Assembly (NCBI GenBank): GCA_001313085.1
Contig: BBFE01000046.1
Span: 1-28,815 of the forward strand
Direction of reading: 5' to 3'
Origin: Paenibacillus sp. JCM 18996
GTDB taxonomy: Bacteria > Bacillota > Bacilli > Paenibacillales > NBRC-103111
Length of the DNA: 28,815 nucleotides
Positions within the stretch are counted from its first letter, which is position 1, and every line of letters begins with the position of its first letter. Below, piece after piece: positions 19,233 to 27,951 of the stretch. The position numbers and the translations under genes are program-made. The notes under the pieces are model-generated. The model saw nothing but the letters and a program-made list of their open reading frames with translations, was not told the DNA's origin and made no database searches.

Positions 19233-19922
19233 ACCCGTACTCACCTCTCATTTCGTCGCGCGCAATGATTCCTTTCTCGATAGCAATGACGCGCTTTCTC
19301 ATGGTGTTCACGATTTCTTTGTTGTGTGTGGCCATTACAATCGTAGTTCCCCGGTAATTAATTTCCTCCAGCAGCTTCATAATTCCCCAGGAAGTCTCAG
19401 GGTCAAGATTACCGGTAGGTTCGTCAGCGACAATAACCGACGGATTGTTCACTATTGCCGGCAATAGACACCCTTTGCTGTTCTCCGCCAGATAATTGTG
19501 TCGGCAGAGAGTTCGCTTTATCCTTAAGCTTGACCAGGTCAAGCACTTCCATCGAGCGTTTCTTGATCAGCTTTGCGGGCGCTTCTATCACTTCCATTGC
19601 AAAAGCGACATTCTCGTAAACTGTCAATTTAGGCAGCAGCCGATAGTCTTGAAAAAAATAACACCTATATTTCGACGTAAAAAAACGGAATTTTCCTCTG
19701 TTTCAGCTTTTCCAGATTAAATCCATTAACGAATATTTGTCCTTTTGACGGTCTTTCTTCTCTATAAATTAGCTTCATAAAAGTCGATTTACCGGCACCG
19801 GACGGGCCTACGACATATACGAACTCATTGCGGTCCACTTTCAAATCGATTCCTTTCAACGCTTCGGAACCGTTAGGATAAGTCTTCCATATGTCGTGCA
19901 TTTCTATCACATTATCACACAC
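19222..19922 (-). CDS. ftsE: Cell-division ATP-binding protein FtsE (frameshifted)
   Basis: About 230 residues, the normal FtsE size. It has the family-typical start [40 protein letters not shown] (Walker A), [16 protein letters not shown] (signature), [17 protein letters not shown] (Walker B) and [13 protein letters not shown] (switch His). The end YGYED with TAG 19224-19222 overlaps ftsX. The start is either GTG 19922 or GTG 19910; the latter leaves AGGGTG at a reasonable distance and gives the usual MIEM-type N-terminus. Breaks are near the A/T runs 19650-19682 and in 19450-19490, the latter scrambling the junction between signature and Walker B. Confidence 0.93.
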
Positions 19923-20001
19923 CCTGTTTATAGATAGCTAGTAAAACTTCGACATAAATCTCAAAAAATCCTCTAGCAGTTTCATACATTCAAACATTTT
20001 A

Positions 20002-20103
20002 TCATAATATCATAGTTTCTGACGAATTACCCTGTTTATGTAACAAAGTTTTCAAATAATTTATAATCTCCTTGCTCGGACATCGGATAAATTTTTTATT
20101 CAT
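20002..20103 (-). CDS. Possible 33-codon peptide upstream of ftsE
   Basis: An ATG at 20103 is preceded by a strong AAAGGAGG seven bases upstream on the minus strand and opens a frame of 33 codons: MNKKFIRCPSKEIINYLKTL, continuing LHKQGNSSETMIL and TGA. A second open stretch in the next frame follows directly (YDKMFECMKLLEDFLRFMSK), so a longer protein of about 55 residues broken by one base is possible. I recognise no family. It lies about 80 bases upstream of ftsE and might be a first gene or a leader of that unit. Confidence 0.35.
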   Translation of the reverse strand: MNKKFIRCPSKEIINYLKTLLHKQGNSSETMIL

Positions 20104-20181
20104 AACAATGCCTCCTTTCACTGTATACATAGATATGGAACAAGCTTTTTACCCATTTCTTCGGTGAAAGGGGGAGGGTCA

Positions 20182-21630
20182 ATGAAAGCCAAACTCGCCT
20201 TCTATATTCTGTGCTTCTGCCTATTTATTGGAGGGACCGCCTTATTGGGCGTTTATTTATATGCCGTTTCAACCTCACTGCCGCATGGTCTGCGAATTTC
20301 CGGCTGGAAGCCGCAAGCCGCCGATCTGGACGCTTTTGAGAGGGAATGGGAAGGCCGTTTAGAGAAGTTGGAATGGATGCAAGTGCAGCTTGTCCCCTCG
20401 GACAGCCGCCTCACTCCGGCCGCCAGCCGTTTAAGGGATTTAGGAATGAACGTGGATGATAAAAAAAGTCTGGGAGCAGCTGGAAGGCTTGCGCTCCGGG
20501 TCTTGGGCAGATAGAGCCAAAACGCGCTGGATGCTGAGGAATGCCGATATTGCTATAGAAATCGCGGTTGCGCCTGAGGCTTTACAACGAGCAGTGAACC
20601 GCGCCTGGCCCTCTCTTTCCAACCGCAAACCGGTCAATGCGAAACGCGTTATCTCGGCGGATGATCAAATCAGTTATATCCCCGGGCAGCCCGCGCCCCA
20701 AATCGACGTCCCTGCGTTGGCGCAATCTTTGAACACGGCAGTGCGGGAGCGGCTGCTCCCGTCCAATCTGGAGGACATCGGCCTCTTGCAGCTGCACGCT
20801 TACATCAAGGAACAATCACCCCCCATCACAGTGGAATTGTTAAAGCAGCAGGGAATCCGGCGGAAAATCATGGAGTTTACCACCCCCATCCTGTCGGACC
20901 AACAAGGCAGATCTCACAACGTGCAATCCACCGCAGCCGTTCTTCATGACCAAATGCTGCTGCCGGGCCAGATTTTCGAATACAGCGCGATTGTAAAAGA
21001 AACGGAAGCCCGCTACGGCTACAAGGAAGCGCCCGTCATCTCGAACGGCAAGCTTCTGCCTGGTATCGGCGGGGGTATCTGCCAGGTTTCCACAACCCTA
21101 TACGGAGCTGTGCTACGTGCCGGGCTGCAGATCATAGAGCGGAGAAACCATTCGCTGCCTGTCAGCTACGCACCGCTCGGACAAGACGCCACTTTTGCAG
21201 ACAACTATTTAAACTTCCGGTTCCGCAACTCGACGGGGCATTTTTTGCTCATCCGTACGGTTGCGACGGAAACGTCGGTGACCGTCAAGCTGTTTGGGGA
21301 TATTCCGGCCAATGTCACTTACGATATCAAATCCAACATTTTAAAAAAACAATTCAACCAACGGTCAAATATGTGCAGGACAGCAGTTTGCCGCCGAGGT
21401 CCAGCCGATTGATCGCTGAAGGCAAGCCTGGATATATCGTGGAAACCTATAGAACAAAGAGGCAGAATGGAAAAGAAGTTCGCAAGGAGAAAGTATCACG
21501 CGACCATTATTTACCTCAATCGACGGTTATCGCTGTACATTCTGTGGAAGGGAACGCACCAAACGAGCCTTATCCCGAACCGCAAATAGTGGAGGACGGG
21601 CTTCGCACTTTATCGCCTGTCAGAGAATAG
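20182..21630 (+). CDS. VanW/YoaR-like exported protein with C-terminal G5-like domain (frameshifted)
   Basis: About 481 residues. One N-terminal signal anchor (FYILCFCLFIGGTALLGVYL) is followed by a weakly conserved peptidoglycan-binding-4-like region. The VanW core comes next: DQMLLPGQIFEYSAIV, GKLLPGIGGGICQVSTTLYG and ERRNHSLPVSYAPLGQDATF, then FRFRNSTGHFLLIRTV. The end (GKPGYIVETYRTKRQNGKEV) looks like a G5 domain, which binds N-acetylglucosamine polymers. The ATG at 20182 follows GGGGGAGGG. Breaks lie at A6-A7 20460-20466 and A7 21342-21349. It is divergent from ftsE across a gap of about 260 bases. The biochemical role of VanW proteins is unknown; localisation outside the membrane near the wall is a fair inference. 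Confidence 0.85.
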
Positions 21631-21645
21631 ATTTTGTTGTATAAT
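21617..21645 (+). promoter_or_regulatory. Probable promoter of the HIT-family gene
   Basis: TATAAT at 21640-21645 lies 17 bases after CTGTCA (21617-21622, four of six matches to TTGACA), overlapping the end of the VanW gene. The next gene starts 54 bases later with its own strong ribosome binding site. Confidence 0.5.
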
Positions 21646-21698
21646 TGTATGAAAATGGAATAGAAATCAACCGTTTTGCCGAATGAGGAGGGGTCGTT

Positions 21699-22038
21699 TT
21701 GACCGAAGATTTTTTACTGCGATGAAGTATTGAGCGGAAAAAAACATCCGTGCAAAAAAAGTGTGGGAGACGGAAAATGTACTTGCTTACTATCACACCC
21801 GGCCTTTTTTACGAACTCCATATTGTCGTCATTCCAAAAAAAACACATTCCTTCCTTAATCGCAATGGAAGAGGACGACACGGGGATTCTGATGGAGCTC
21901 CTCGCAGTTATCAAACAGGTGGCTTCACAGGTTGCGGCGGAATACGGGGCATGCAGGGTCATGACCAATCTTGGAGCGTACCAGGAATCGAAGCATCTGC
22001 ATTGGCACGTAGTTTACGGAGATACGGTGAGAAAGTGA
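21699..22038 (+). CDS. HIT-family nucleotide-binding/hydrolase protein (frameshifted)
   Basis: The start is TTG 21699, six bases after GAGGAGGGG. The N-terminal third is scattered over three frames because five A or T runs occur within 150 bases. Reading across them gives TEDFYCDEVLSGK, VWETENVLAYYHTRPFYELH and IVVIPKKHIPSLIAM. The C-terminal part is intact and ends in the HIT triad region ESKHLHWHVVYGD (HxHxH), then TGA at 22036-22038. The total is about 112 residues, the usual HIT length. HIT proteins hydrolyse or bind nucleotide conjugates such as AMP-lysine or dinucleoside polyphosphates; the specific substrate is not predictable here. It stands alone, convergent with argH. Confidence 0.8.
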
Positions 22039-22059
22039 GAATGGACTCCCTCTTGTACG

Positions 22060-22104
22060 CTAAAAGGACACCTTTCTCCGCAATGTGCGAAATATAGGTG
22101 TCCT
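22060..22104 (-). terminator. Terminator-like hairpin at the end of the arg operon
   Basis: AGGACACCT (22065-22073) pairs perfectly with AGGTGTCCT (22096-22104) around an A/T-rich loop containing a small CGCA/TGCG inner stem. On the minus strand the stem is followed by TTTTAGC, so it best serves argH, although it may also affect the convergent HIT gene. Confidence 0.6.
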
Positions 22105-22117
22105 CATCTATACAATC

Positions 22118-23531
22118 CTATGCTTTATCGTGCGATTCAACCCAATCCTGCATCTGATGAAGTACCGTTTCCGCACGGCCGATGGCGGCCTGAACCTGCG
22201 GAGCAGCCGTTCCTCCGTACACGTTGCGGGCATTCACCACATGAGCCGGCTGAAGCACCTCGTAAATGTCCTGCTCGAAATGCTCCGAGAACTCATGGAT
22301 TTCCTCCATCGAAAGATCAAGCAAGTACTTATGGTTTTGGATGCAGTACAGCACCATTTTGCCGATGATTTCATGGGCCCCACGGAACGGAATGCCTTTG
22401 TTCACCAGGTAGTCGGCGATGTCCGTCGCATTGGAGAAGTCCTGGCTGACAGCTTGCTTCATACGGTCCTTGTTCACATTCATCGTGGACACCATAGGGG
22501 CGAACAGCTGCAACGCGCCTTGAAGGGTGCGCACGGTGTCGAGCATACCTTCTTTATCTTCCTGCATATCTTTGTTGTAAGCGAGCGGCAGCGCCTTAAG
22601 CACAGTCAGCAGGCCAAACAGGTTGCCGTAGACCCGGCCCGTTTTCCCACGCACAAGCTCCGCCACGTCCGGATTTTTTTCTTCTGCGGCATAATCGAGC
22701 TTCCCGTGCAAAAAAGCGTCGTCCAATTCGACAAAAGCGAACTCGGTACTGGACCATAGCACCATCTCTTCGCAAAGCCGGGACAGATGCATCATAATAA
22801 TCGATGCGTGGGACAGAAACTCCAGAATAAAGTCACGGTCGCTCACCGCGTCCAGGGAGTTTTCGTACACCCGGTCAAAACCAAGCTGCTCCGCGACGAA
22901 GTGGCGGTCAATCGGAAAGGTCGTTCCCGCCAACGCTCCCGCCCCGAGAGGCAGCATATTGATCCGTTTCAAGCTGTCCTGCAGACGCTCCGCGTCCCGC
23001 TGGAACATGGAAACGTAGGCCATCAAATGATGGGCGAACAGAATCGGCTGCGCCCTCTGCAGATGCGTGTAGCCGGGCAGGATCGTATCGATATTGGCCT
23101 TGGCCTGCTCCAGCAGCGCTCCTGCAGCTTGCCCAATAAGCCGACGAACTCGATTACGCGCTTTTTTTCAAGTACAGATGCATGTCCGTCGCCACTTGGT
23201 CGTTCCGGCTTCTGCCGGTATGAAGTTTTCCGCCCACAGGGCCGATCTCTTCGATCAGCGCTTTCTCGATATTCATATGAATATCTTCATCGCTGACAGA
23301 GAACTGCTGCTCTCCGCTGCGAATGCGCTGCAGTACCTTAAGCAAGCCTTCCTTGATCGTCTGTACATCGTCGTCCGGAAGGATTCCGCATTTGCCCAGC
23401 ATCGTCACATGAGCCAGACTGCCCTCCACATCCTCCTCCGCCAATTCCTTGTCGAACAAGATGGAGGCCGTATATTCTTCCACAAGCTGATCCGTTTTCT
23501 TCGTAAAACGGCCGCCCCACAGTTTTGACAT
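22118..23531 (-). CDS. argH: Argininosuccinate lyase (frameshifted)
   Basis: About 470 residues, the usual length. It catalyses the last arginine step: argininosuccinate to arginine and fumarate. The N-terminus is typical ([20 protein letters not shown]), followed by [16 protein letters not shown] and [15 protein letters not shown]. The ATG at 23531 follows AAGGAG at nine bases. Breaks lie at T7 23163-23170 and around 23120. The superfamily signature seems missing in the long frame ([18 protein letters not shown]), but the same bases in the neighbouring frame, between T7 22674-22680 and A6 22710-22715, read [11 protein letters not shown]. Two opposite indels therefore mask a normal active-site loop. 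It is the last gene of the operon. Confidence 0.95.
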
Positions 23532-23605
23532 CTCCCGCAGCTCCTTCCGTCTCTCTATCATCTGTACAGCAAACGAGCCGCACCCGCGGCCCGCTCCTGT
23601 CTACT

Positions 23606-24841
23606 TTACTTCTTGCTTCTCTCGACCCCGGACGACACCTTTAAGCGCAGTGCGTTCAAGCGGATGAACCCTGCCGCATCGGCCTGGTTGTAAGCTTGCG
23701 TAGGATCCGCTTCCATCGTGGCGATATCCGGATTGTAGAGCGAAACCGGGCTTTTCACGCCAGCGCCGATCACATTGCCTTTGTACAGCTTCAAACGAAC
23801 CGTGCCGGTTACATTCTTTTGGCTTTCCGTTACCAGCGCCTGCAGTGCAAGACGTTCCGGAGCAAACCAGAAGCCGTTATAAACCAGCGAGGCGTATTTA
23901 GAAATCAGGGAATCTCTTAGATGCATTACGTCGCGGTCCATGGTCAAGGACTCCATTTTACGGTGAGCGGTGAATAGAATCGTGCCGCCAGGAGTTTCAT
24001 ACACACCGCGGCTCTTCATGCCGACAAAACGGTTCTCCACCATATCGACACGGCCGATCCCGTGCTTGCCGCCAAGCTCGTTCAGCGTTTCCATCACCTG
24101 CAGCGGAGTCAGGCGCCGGCCGTTCACGGCTATACAGTTGCCCTGTTCGAACTCCAGCTCGATGTATTCCGCCTGGTCCGGAGCATCCTCGGGGTCTACG
24201 CTTAACACGTACATATCTTTGTTGGATTCCGCGCTGGCGTCAAACCAGGGATCCTCCAGCATGCCGCTTTCAAAGCTGATATGCAGCAAATTGCGGTCTG
24301 TGGAATAAGGCTTGGCGGCCGATGCGGTTACCGGAATTCCGTGCTTCTCCGCGTAGGCGATCATTTCCGCCCGTCCCGGGAATTGTTCACGGAACGAGTC
24401 CAGCCTCCAAGGCGCGATCACGTTCAAGTACGGAGCCAGCGCCGCTGCGGTCAGCTCAAAACGGACCTGGTCGTTTCCTTTCCCGGTAGCTCCGTGAGCT
24501 ATGGCGGTCGCTCCTTCAGCCAAGGCGATGTCAACCATTCTTTTGGCGATCAGGGACGCGCAATACTGGTTCCCAGCAGGTATTGTCCCTCATACAGCGC
24601 TCCCGACTGGAACATCGGGAAGATGAAGTCTTTGGCGAATTCCGCTCGCAGATCGTCAATATACACTTTGGAAGCGCCGGTGTTGTAAGCTTTTTTGCTC
24701 CAACCCGTCAAGTTCGTCCGCTTGGCCGATATCCGCAGTAAAAGTAATGATTTCGGCGTCGTACGTTTCTTTTAACCAAGTCAGAATTACGGATGTATCC
24801 AAACCGCCGGAGTAGGCGAGTACAATTTTCTCTTTGCTCAT
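23606..24841 (-). CDS. argG: Argininosuccinate synthase (frameshifted)
   Basis: About 411 residues. It condenses citrulline and aspartate with ATP hydrolysis to AMP. The N-terminus [20 protein letters not shown] carries the PP-loop SGGLDTS. Further conserved parts are [51 protein letters not shown] and [15 protein letters not shown]. Breaks are at T6 24690-24695 and near 24560-24570; between them the frame runs through the usual [11 protein letters not shown] region. The start at ATG 24841 has GGGG at eight bases; the end is at 23606. It is 35 bases downstream of argF. Confidence 0.96.
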
Positions 24842-24876
24842 ATCGGTTCCCCTTTATCCCTGCTCAGAATCTGTCA

Positions 24877-25839
24877 CTACATGATGGCGGCCATTATCGC
24901 TTTTTTGCGCGTGCAGGCGGTTCTCGGCTTGGTCGAAAATGATGGAGTGTTTGCCGTCGATCACATCTTCGCTCACTTCTTCCCCGCGGTGAGCAGGCAG
25001 GCAGTGCATGAACAGGTAATCCTTTTTTGGCGCAAGCGCGATCTCGGCGTTCACCTGGTAAAGCCGGAACGCCTTCTCCCTGGCGGCCTGCTCGGCTTCC
25101 AAGCCCATACTCGCCCAGACGTCGGTGTAAATCACATCTGCATTGGCAGCGGCTTCCTTCGGATCGGCAGTGACCGTAAGCTTCGCTCCGCTTTGACTGG
25201 CGTTTTCCAGGCACTGTTTCACGATGCCCTCTTCCGGCTGATAACCTTCGGGAGCCGCAATCGCGATATCCATCCCCAGCTTGCAGGCGCCCATCATCAA
25301 GGAGTGGGCCATATTGTTGCCGTCGCCGATATAGGCGATTTTGAGTCCCTGAAACTTGCCCTTCTTCTCGAAAATGGTCATGTAATCCGCCAGCGATTGG
25401 CACGGATGATTCATATCCGTCAGGCCGTTGATCACGGGTACCGTAGCCGCCCTTGCCAGATCGATCACCGTGCGGTGGGCAAAGGTGCGGATCATAATGC
25501 CGTCCAGATAGCGGGACATCGTCTGCGCCGTATCGAAAATCGTTTCGCCCCGGCCCATCTGGATATCGTTTTTTTGCTCAGAAAAAGCGCGTGTCCCCCA
25601 AGCTGATACATTCCCACTTCAAAAGAAACCCGCGTCCGCGTGGACGATTTTTTTTCGAAAATCATCCCTAATGTTTTTCCTTTTAGCGGCTGGTAGATTT
25701 CTCCCGACTTTTGCTTTCGCTTGAGATCGATCGCCAGTTGAATGAGATGGTTCAGCTCTTCCGTCGTATAATCGGCTAACGCGATAAAGTCTCTTCCTTT
25801 CAGGTTCAAAGCAATTTCCTCGCTTACCAATCCGGCCAT
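24877..25839 (-). CDS. argF: Ornithine carbamoyltransferase (frameshifted)
   Basis: About 320 residues. It makes citrulline from ornithine and carbamoyl phosphate. Carbamoyl-phosphate and ornithine motifs are present: [39 protein letters not shown] and [13 protein letters not shown]. The ATG at 25839 follows AAAGGAGG at seven bases. The C-terminus in the raw frame ([11 protein letters not shown]) is not family-like; one base less in the A6 run 24899-24904 gives the normal [10 protein letters not shown] with TAG at 24879-24877, which I take as the end. Another break is at T7 25568-25575, between SKK and the following [11 protein letters not shown]. Its start is 19 bases after the argD stop. 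Confidence 0.95.
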
Positions 25840-25858
25840 AGTCGTTCCTCCTTTATGG

Positions 25859-27058
25859 TTATGATTGAACGGCGGCAGCCGAATGCTTCGCCAGCACATT
25901 GACGATAACGGACAATCCGTGATCCAGCTGCTCTTTAGTAATGGTCAAGCTCGGCAGTAGCCGAATGACGTTTGGACGGCCGGAACCACCAGCACGCCGC
26001 TCTCATGGATGGCCTTGATCAAATCGGCAACCGGCTGCCCGCATTCGATTCCGATAATTAGGCCTTTGCCGCGGATTTCGCGGACGAGAGGGTTGCCTTT
26101 CAACTTTTCGTTCAGCTGTTGGAGGATGTAATCGCCCAGCTCTGCCGCCTGCTGTGACAGGTTCTGCCCCACGATCGTCTCCACTGTAGCGATGGCCGCA
26201 GCCATAGCGATAGGCGTGCCGCCGAACGTGCTCCCATGGCTGCCGGCCGAGAAAGCTTCACGCAGCTTGGCTTTGCCAAGCATCGCCCCGATCGGGAAAC
26301 CGCTGGCCAATGCTTTGGCTAGTGTAAAAAAATATCCGGTTCGATCCCATAATGCTGATGGGCAAAGAGCTTGCCGGTACGCCCCATGCCCGTCTGGATC
26401 TCATCCACGATCAGCAGCAGGCCGTGCTTGCCGCAAAGTCTGGCGATCTCCTGCACAAACGACGGATCCGCAGGAATGACTCCACCCTCCGCCTGAACCA
26501 TTTCAAGCATAATGGCGCAGGTTTGGTCAGTGATGAAGCCCTCAAGCGCCTCCGCATCGTTGTATGGCGCATATACGAAGCCTTCCGGAAGAGGCAGGAA
26601 GCCGTCCTGGACTTTGGATTGACCTGTCGCGGTCAATGTAGCCAGCGTTCTGCCATGGAAAGATTGGTGGAAGGTAATGATTTCGTACCGGTTCTGGCCG
26701 AGAACCTTCTGGTAATACCGGCGGGCCAGCTTGATCGCCGCTTCATTGGCCTCGGCGCCGCTGTTGCAGAGGAAGACCGCATCGGCGCAGCTGTTATCGG
26801 TCAGCAGCTTGGCGAGCTTTTCCTGGCCGGGAATATGAAAAAAAGATTGCTCACATGCCAAAGATTATCCAGCTGGTCTGTCAACTTCTCTTTTACCGCT
26901 TGAGGCGCATGGCCCAACGAAGTGACCGCGAGTCCGCACATCAAATCCAGGTATTCCCTGCCCTTGTCGTCCCACAATCGGCTGCCTTCTCCCTTAACAA
27001 ACGTCATCGGATATCTGGCATAAGTCGGAAATAACAAGCTTTGCTGCTCTTGGCTCAT
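25859..27058 (-). CDS. argD: Acetylornithine aminotransferase (frameshifted)
   Basis: About 399 residues, a class III PLP aminotransferase that makes N-acetylornithine from the semialdehyde. Conserved parts: [37 protein letters not shown] (phosphate-binding), [33 protein letters not shown], and [18 protein letters not shown], the PLP-lysine region, which spans a break at the A7 run 26326-26332. [15 protein letters not shown] follows. The raw C-terminus stops early; one missing base near 25975-25985 restores [20 protein letters not shown] and an end at TAA 25861-25859. A further break is at A6-A7 26838-26844. The ATG at 27058 is eight bases from GGGGAG. Confidence 0.95.
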
Positions 27059-27084
27059 CCTTTTCACTCCCCATTCTGTATTGG

Positions 27085-27915
27085 TTATCCTATATTCAAA
27101 GAACCGGTTTTGCCGGATTCTACGATAATGCGGGTCCCGTTGCTGCCGCCTTTCAGTGCCTCCGGCAGAACACCCGGTTCAGAACCGTCGACGATAACGA
27201 CCTCCTGCACATTGCCCTGCAGGCATTGGATCGCCGCCCGCACTTTCGGGATCATGCCGCCGTATATTTCTCCGCCTGCGATCATGTCTTCAATCTGCGA
27301 TACAGTTACGCACGGAAGAACTTCTTTTCTGCCTTCCACAACCTTCATGATGCCTGGAACGTCCGTCACCACGATCATTCGTTTCACTCCGATGCCGGAT
27401 GCCACAGCTCCCGCGGCGGTGTCCGCATTGATGTTGTACCGCTGGCTGCCGTCGGCGCCGAGGCCCAACGGAGCGATAACCGGAATATATCCCATGGCGA
27501 CGATGCCATGGACAAGCGCTGCATTGACGGTGTCCACATCTCCTACGAGCCCCACTTCGTCAGCGTCCGCCACCGGCCTTGCTTGAATGAGGTGCCCATC
27601 TACTCCCGATAACCCGACCGCCCTCGCGCCTGACAGCTGGATGCGCCGGACAATCTCCTTGTTGATCTTGCCGGCAAGCACCATTTCCACGACATCAAGC
27701 ACAGCTTCGTCGGTTTTACGCAGCCCTCTGACGAATTCGGTCTCAATGCCAAGCGCAGTCAGCGTGTTGGAAATCGCGGGGCCTCCTCCGTGTACGATGA
27801 CTGGAGATAGCCCTTCCTTTTGCAGCTTGCACAGATCGTTGAAGAATGAATCAGGCAAAGCAGCCAGTGTGCTTCCGCCGCATTTTAGCACAAAACAGCC
27901 TTCCTGCATGCTCAT
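27085..27915 (-). CDS. argB: Acetylglutamate kinase
   Basis: This is one of the few long genes without a frameshift: 276 residues. It phosphorylates N-acetylglutamate. Amino acid kinase motifs are complete: FVLKCGGSTLA, PVIVHGGGPAISNTL, GLSGVDGHLI, NINADTAAGAVASGIGV and IVVTDVPGI, then GGMIPKVRAAI near the end. The ATG at 27915 has AAGGGGG seven bases upstream; an upstream in-frame extension to 27933 lacks a site. It lies 36 bases after argJ and 26 before argD. Feedback control by arginine is known for the longer, hexameric enzymes; I see no clear N-terminal helix of that type here. Confidence 0.97.
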   Translation of the reverse strand: MSMQEGCFVLKCGGSTLAALPDSFFNDLCKLQKEGLSPVIVHGGGPAISNTLTALGIETEFVRGLRKTDEAVLDVVEMVLAGKINKEIVRRIQLSGARAVGLSGVDGHLIQARPVADADEVGLVGDVDTVNAALVHGIVAMGYIPVIAPLGLGADGSQRYNINADTAAGAVASGIGVKRMIVVTDVPGIMKVVEGRKEVLPCVTVSQIEDMIAGGEIYGGMIPKVRAAIQCLQGNVQEVVIVDGSEPGVLPEALKGGSNGTRIIVESGKTGSLNIG

Positions 27916-27951
27916 CTTCGTTCCCCCTTGCACTTAAAGCATAAATTGAAT

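Noticed and set aside
20038..20067. Plus-strand promoter for the VanW gene around TATAAT 20062-20067
   Set aside because: The -10 box is perfect but no acceptable -35 lies 16-18 bases upstream, and the region is A/T-rich and overlaps a possible minus-strand ORF.
22085..22759. 224-codon plus-strand open frame
   Set aside because: It lies wholly antisense to argH, has no ribosome binding site and its composition (His/Arg-rich) is that of a reverse-frame shadow.
24881..25606. 241-codon plus-strand open frame
   Set aside because: It is antisense to argF, whose motifs are clear on the other strand.
26352..26903. 183-codon plus-strand open frame
   Set aside because: It is antisense to argD and shows no family features.
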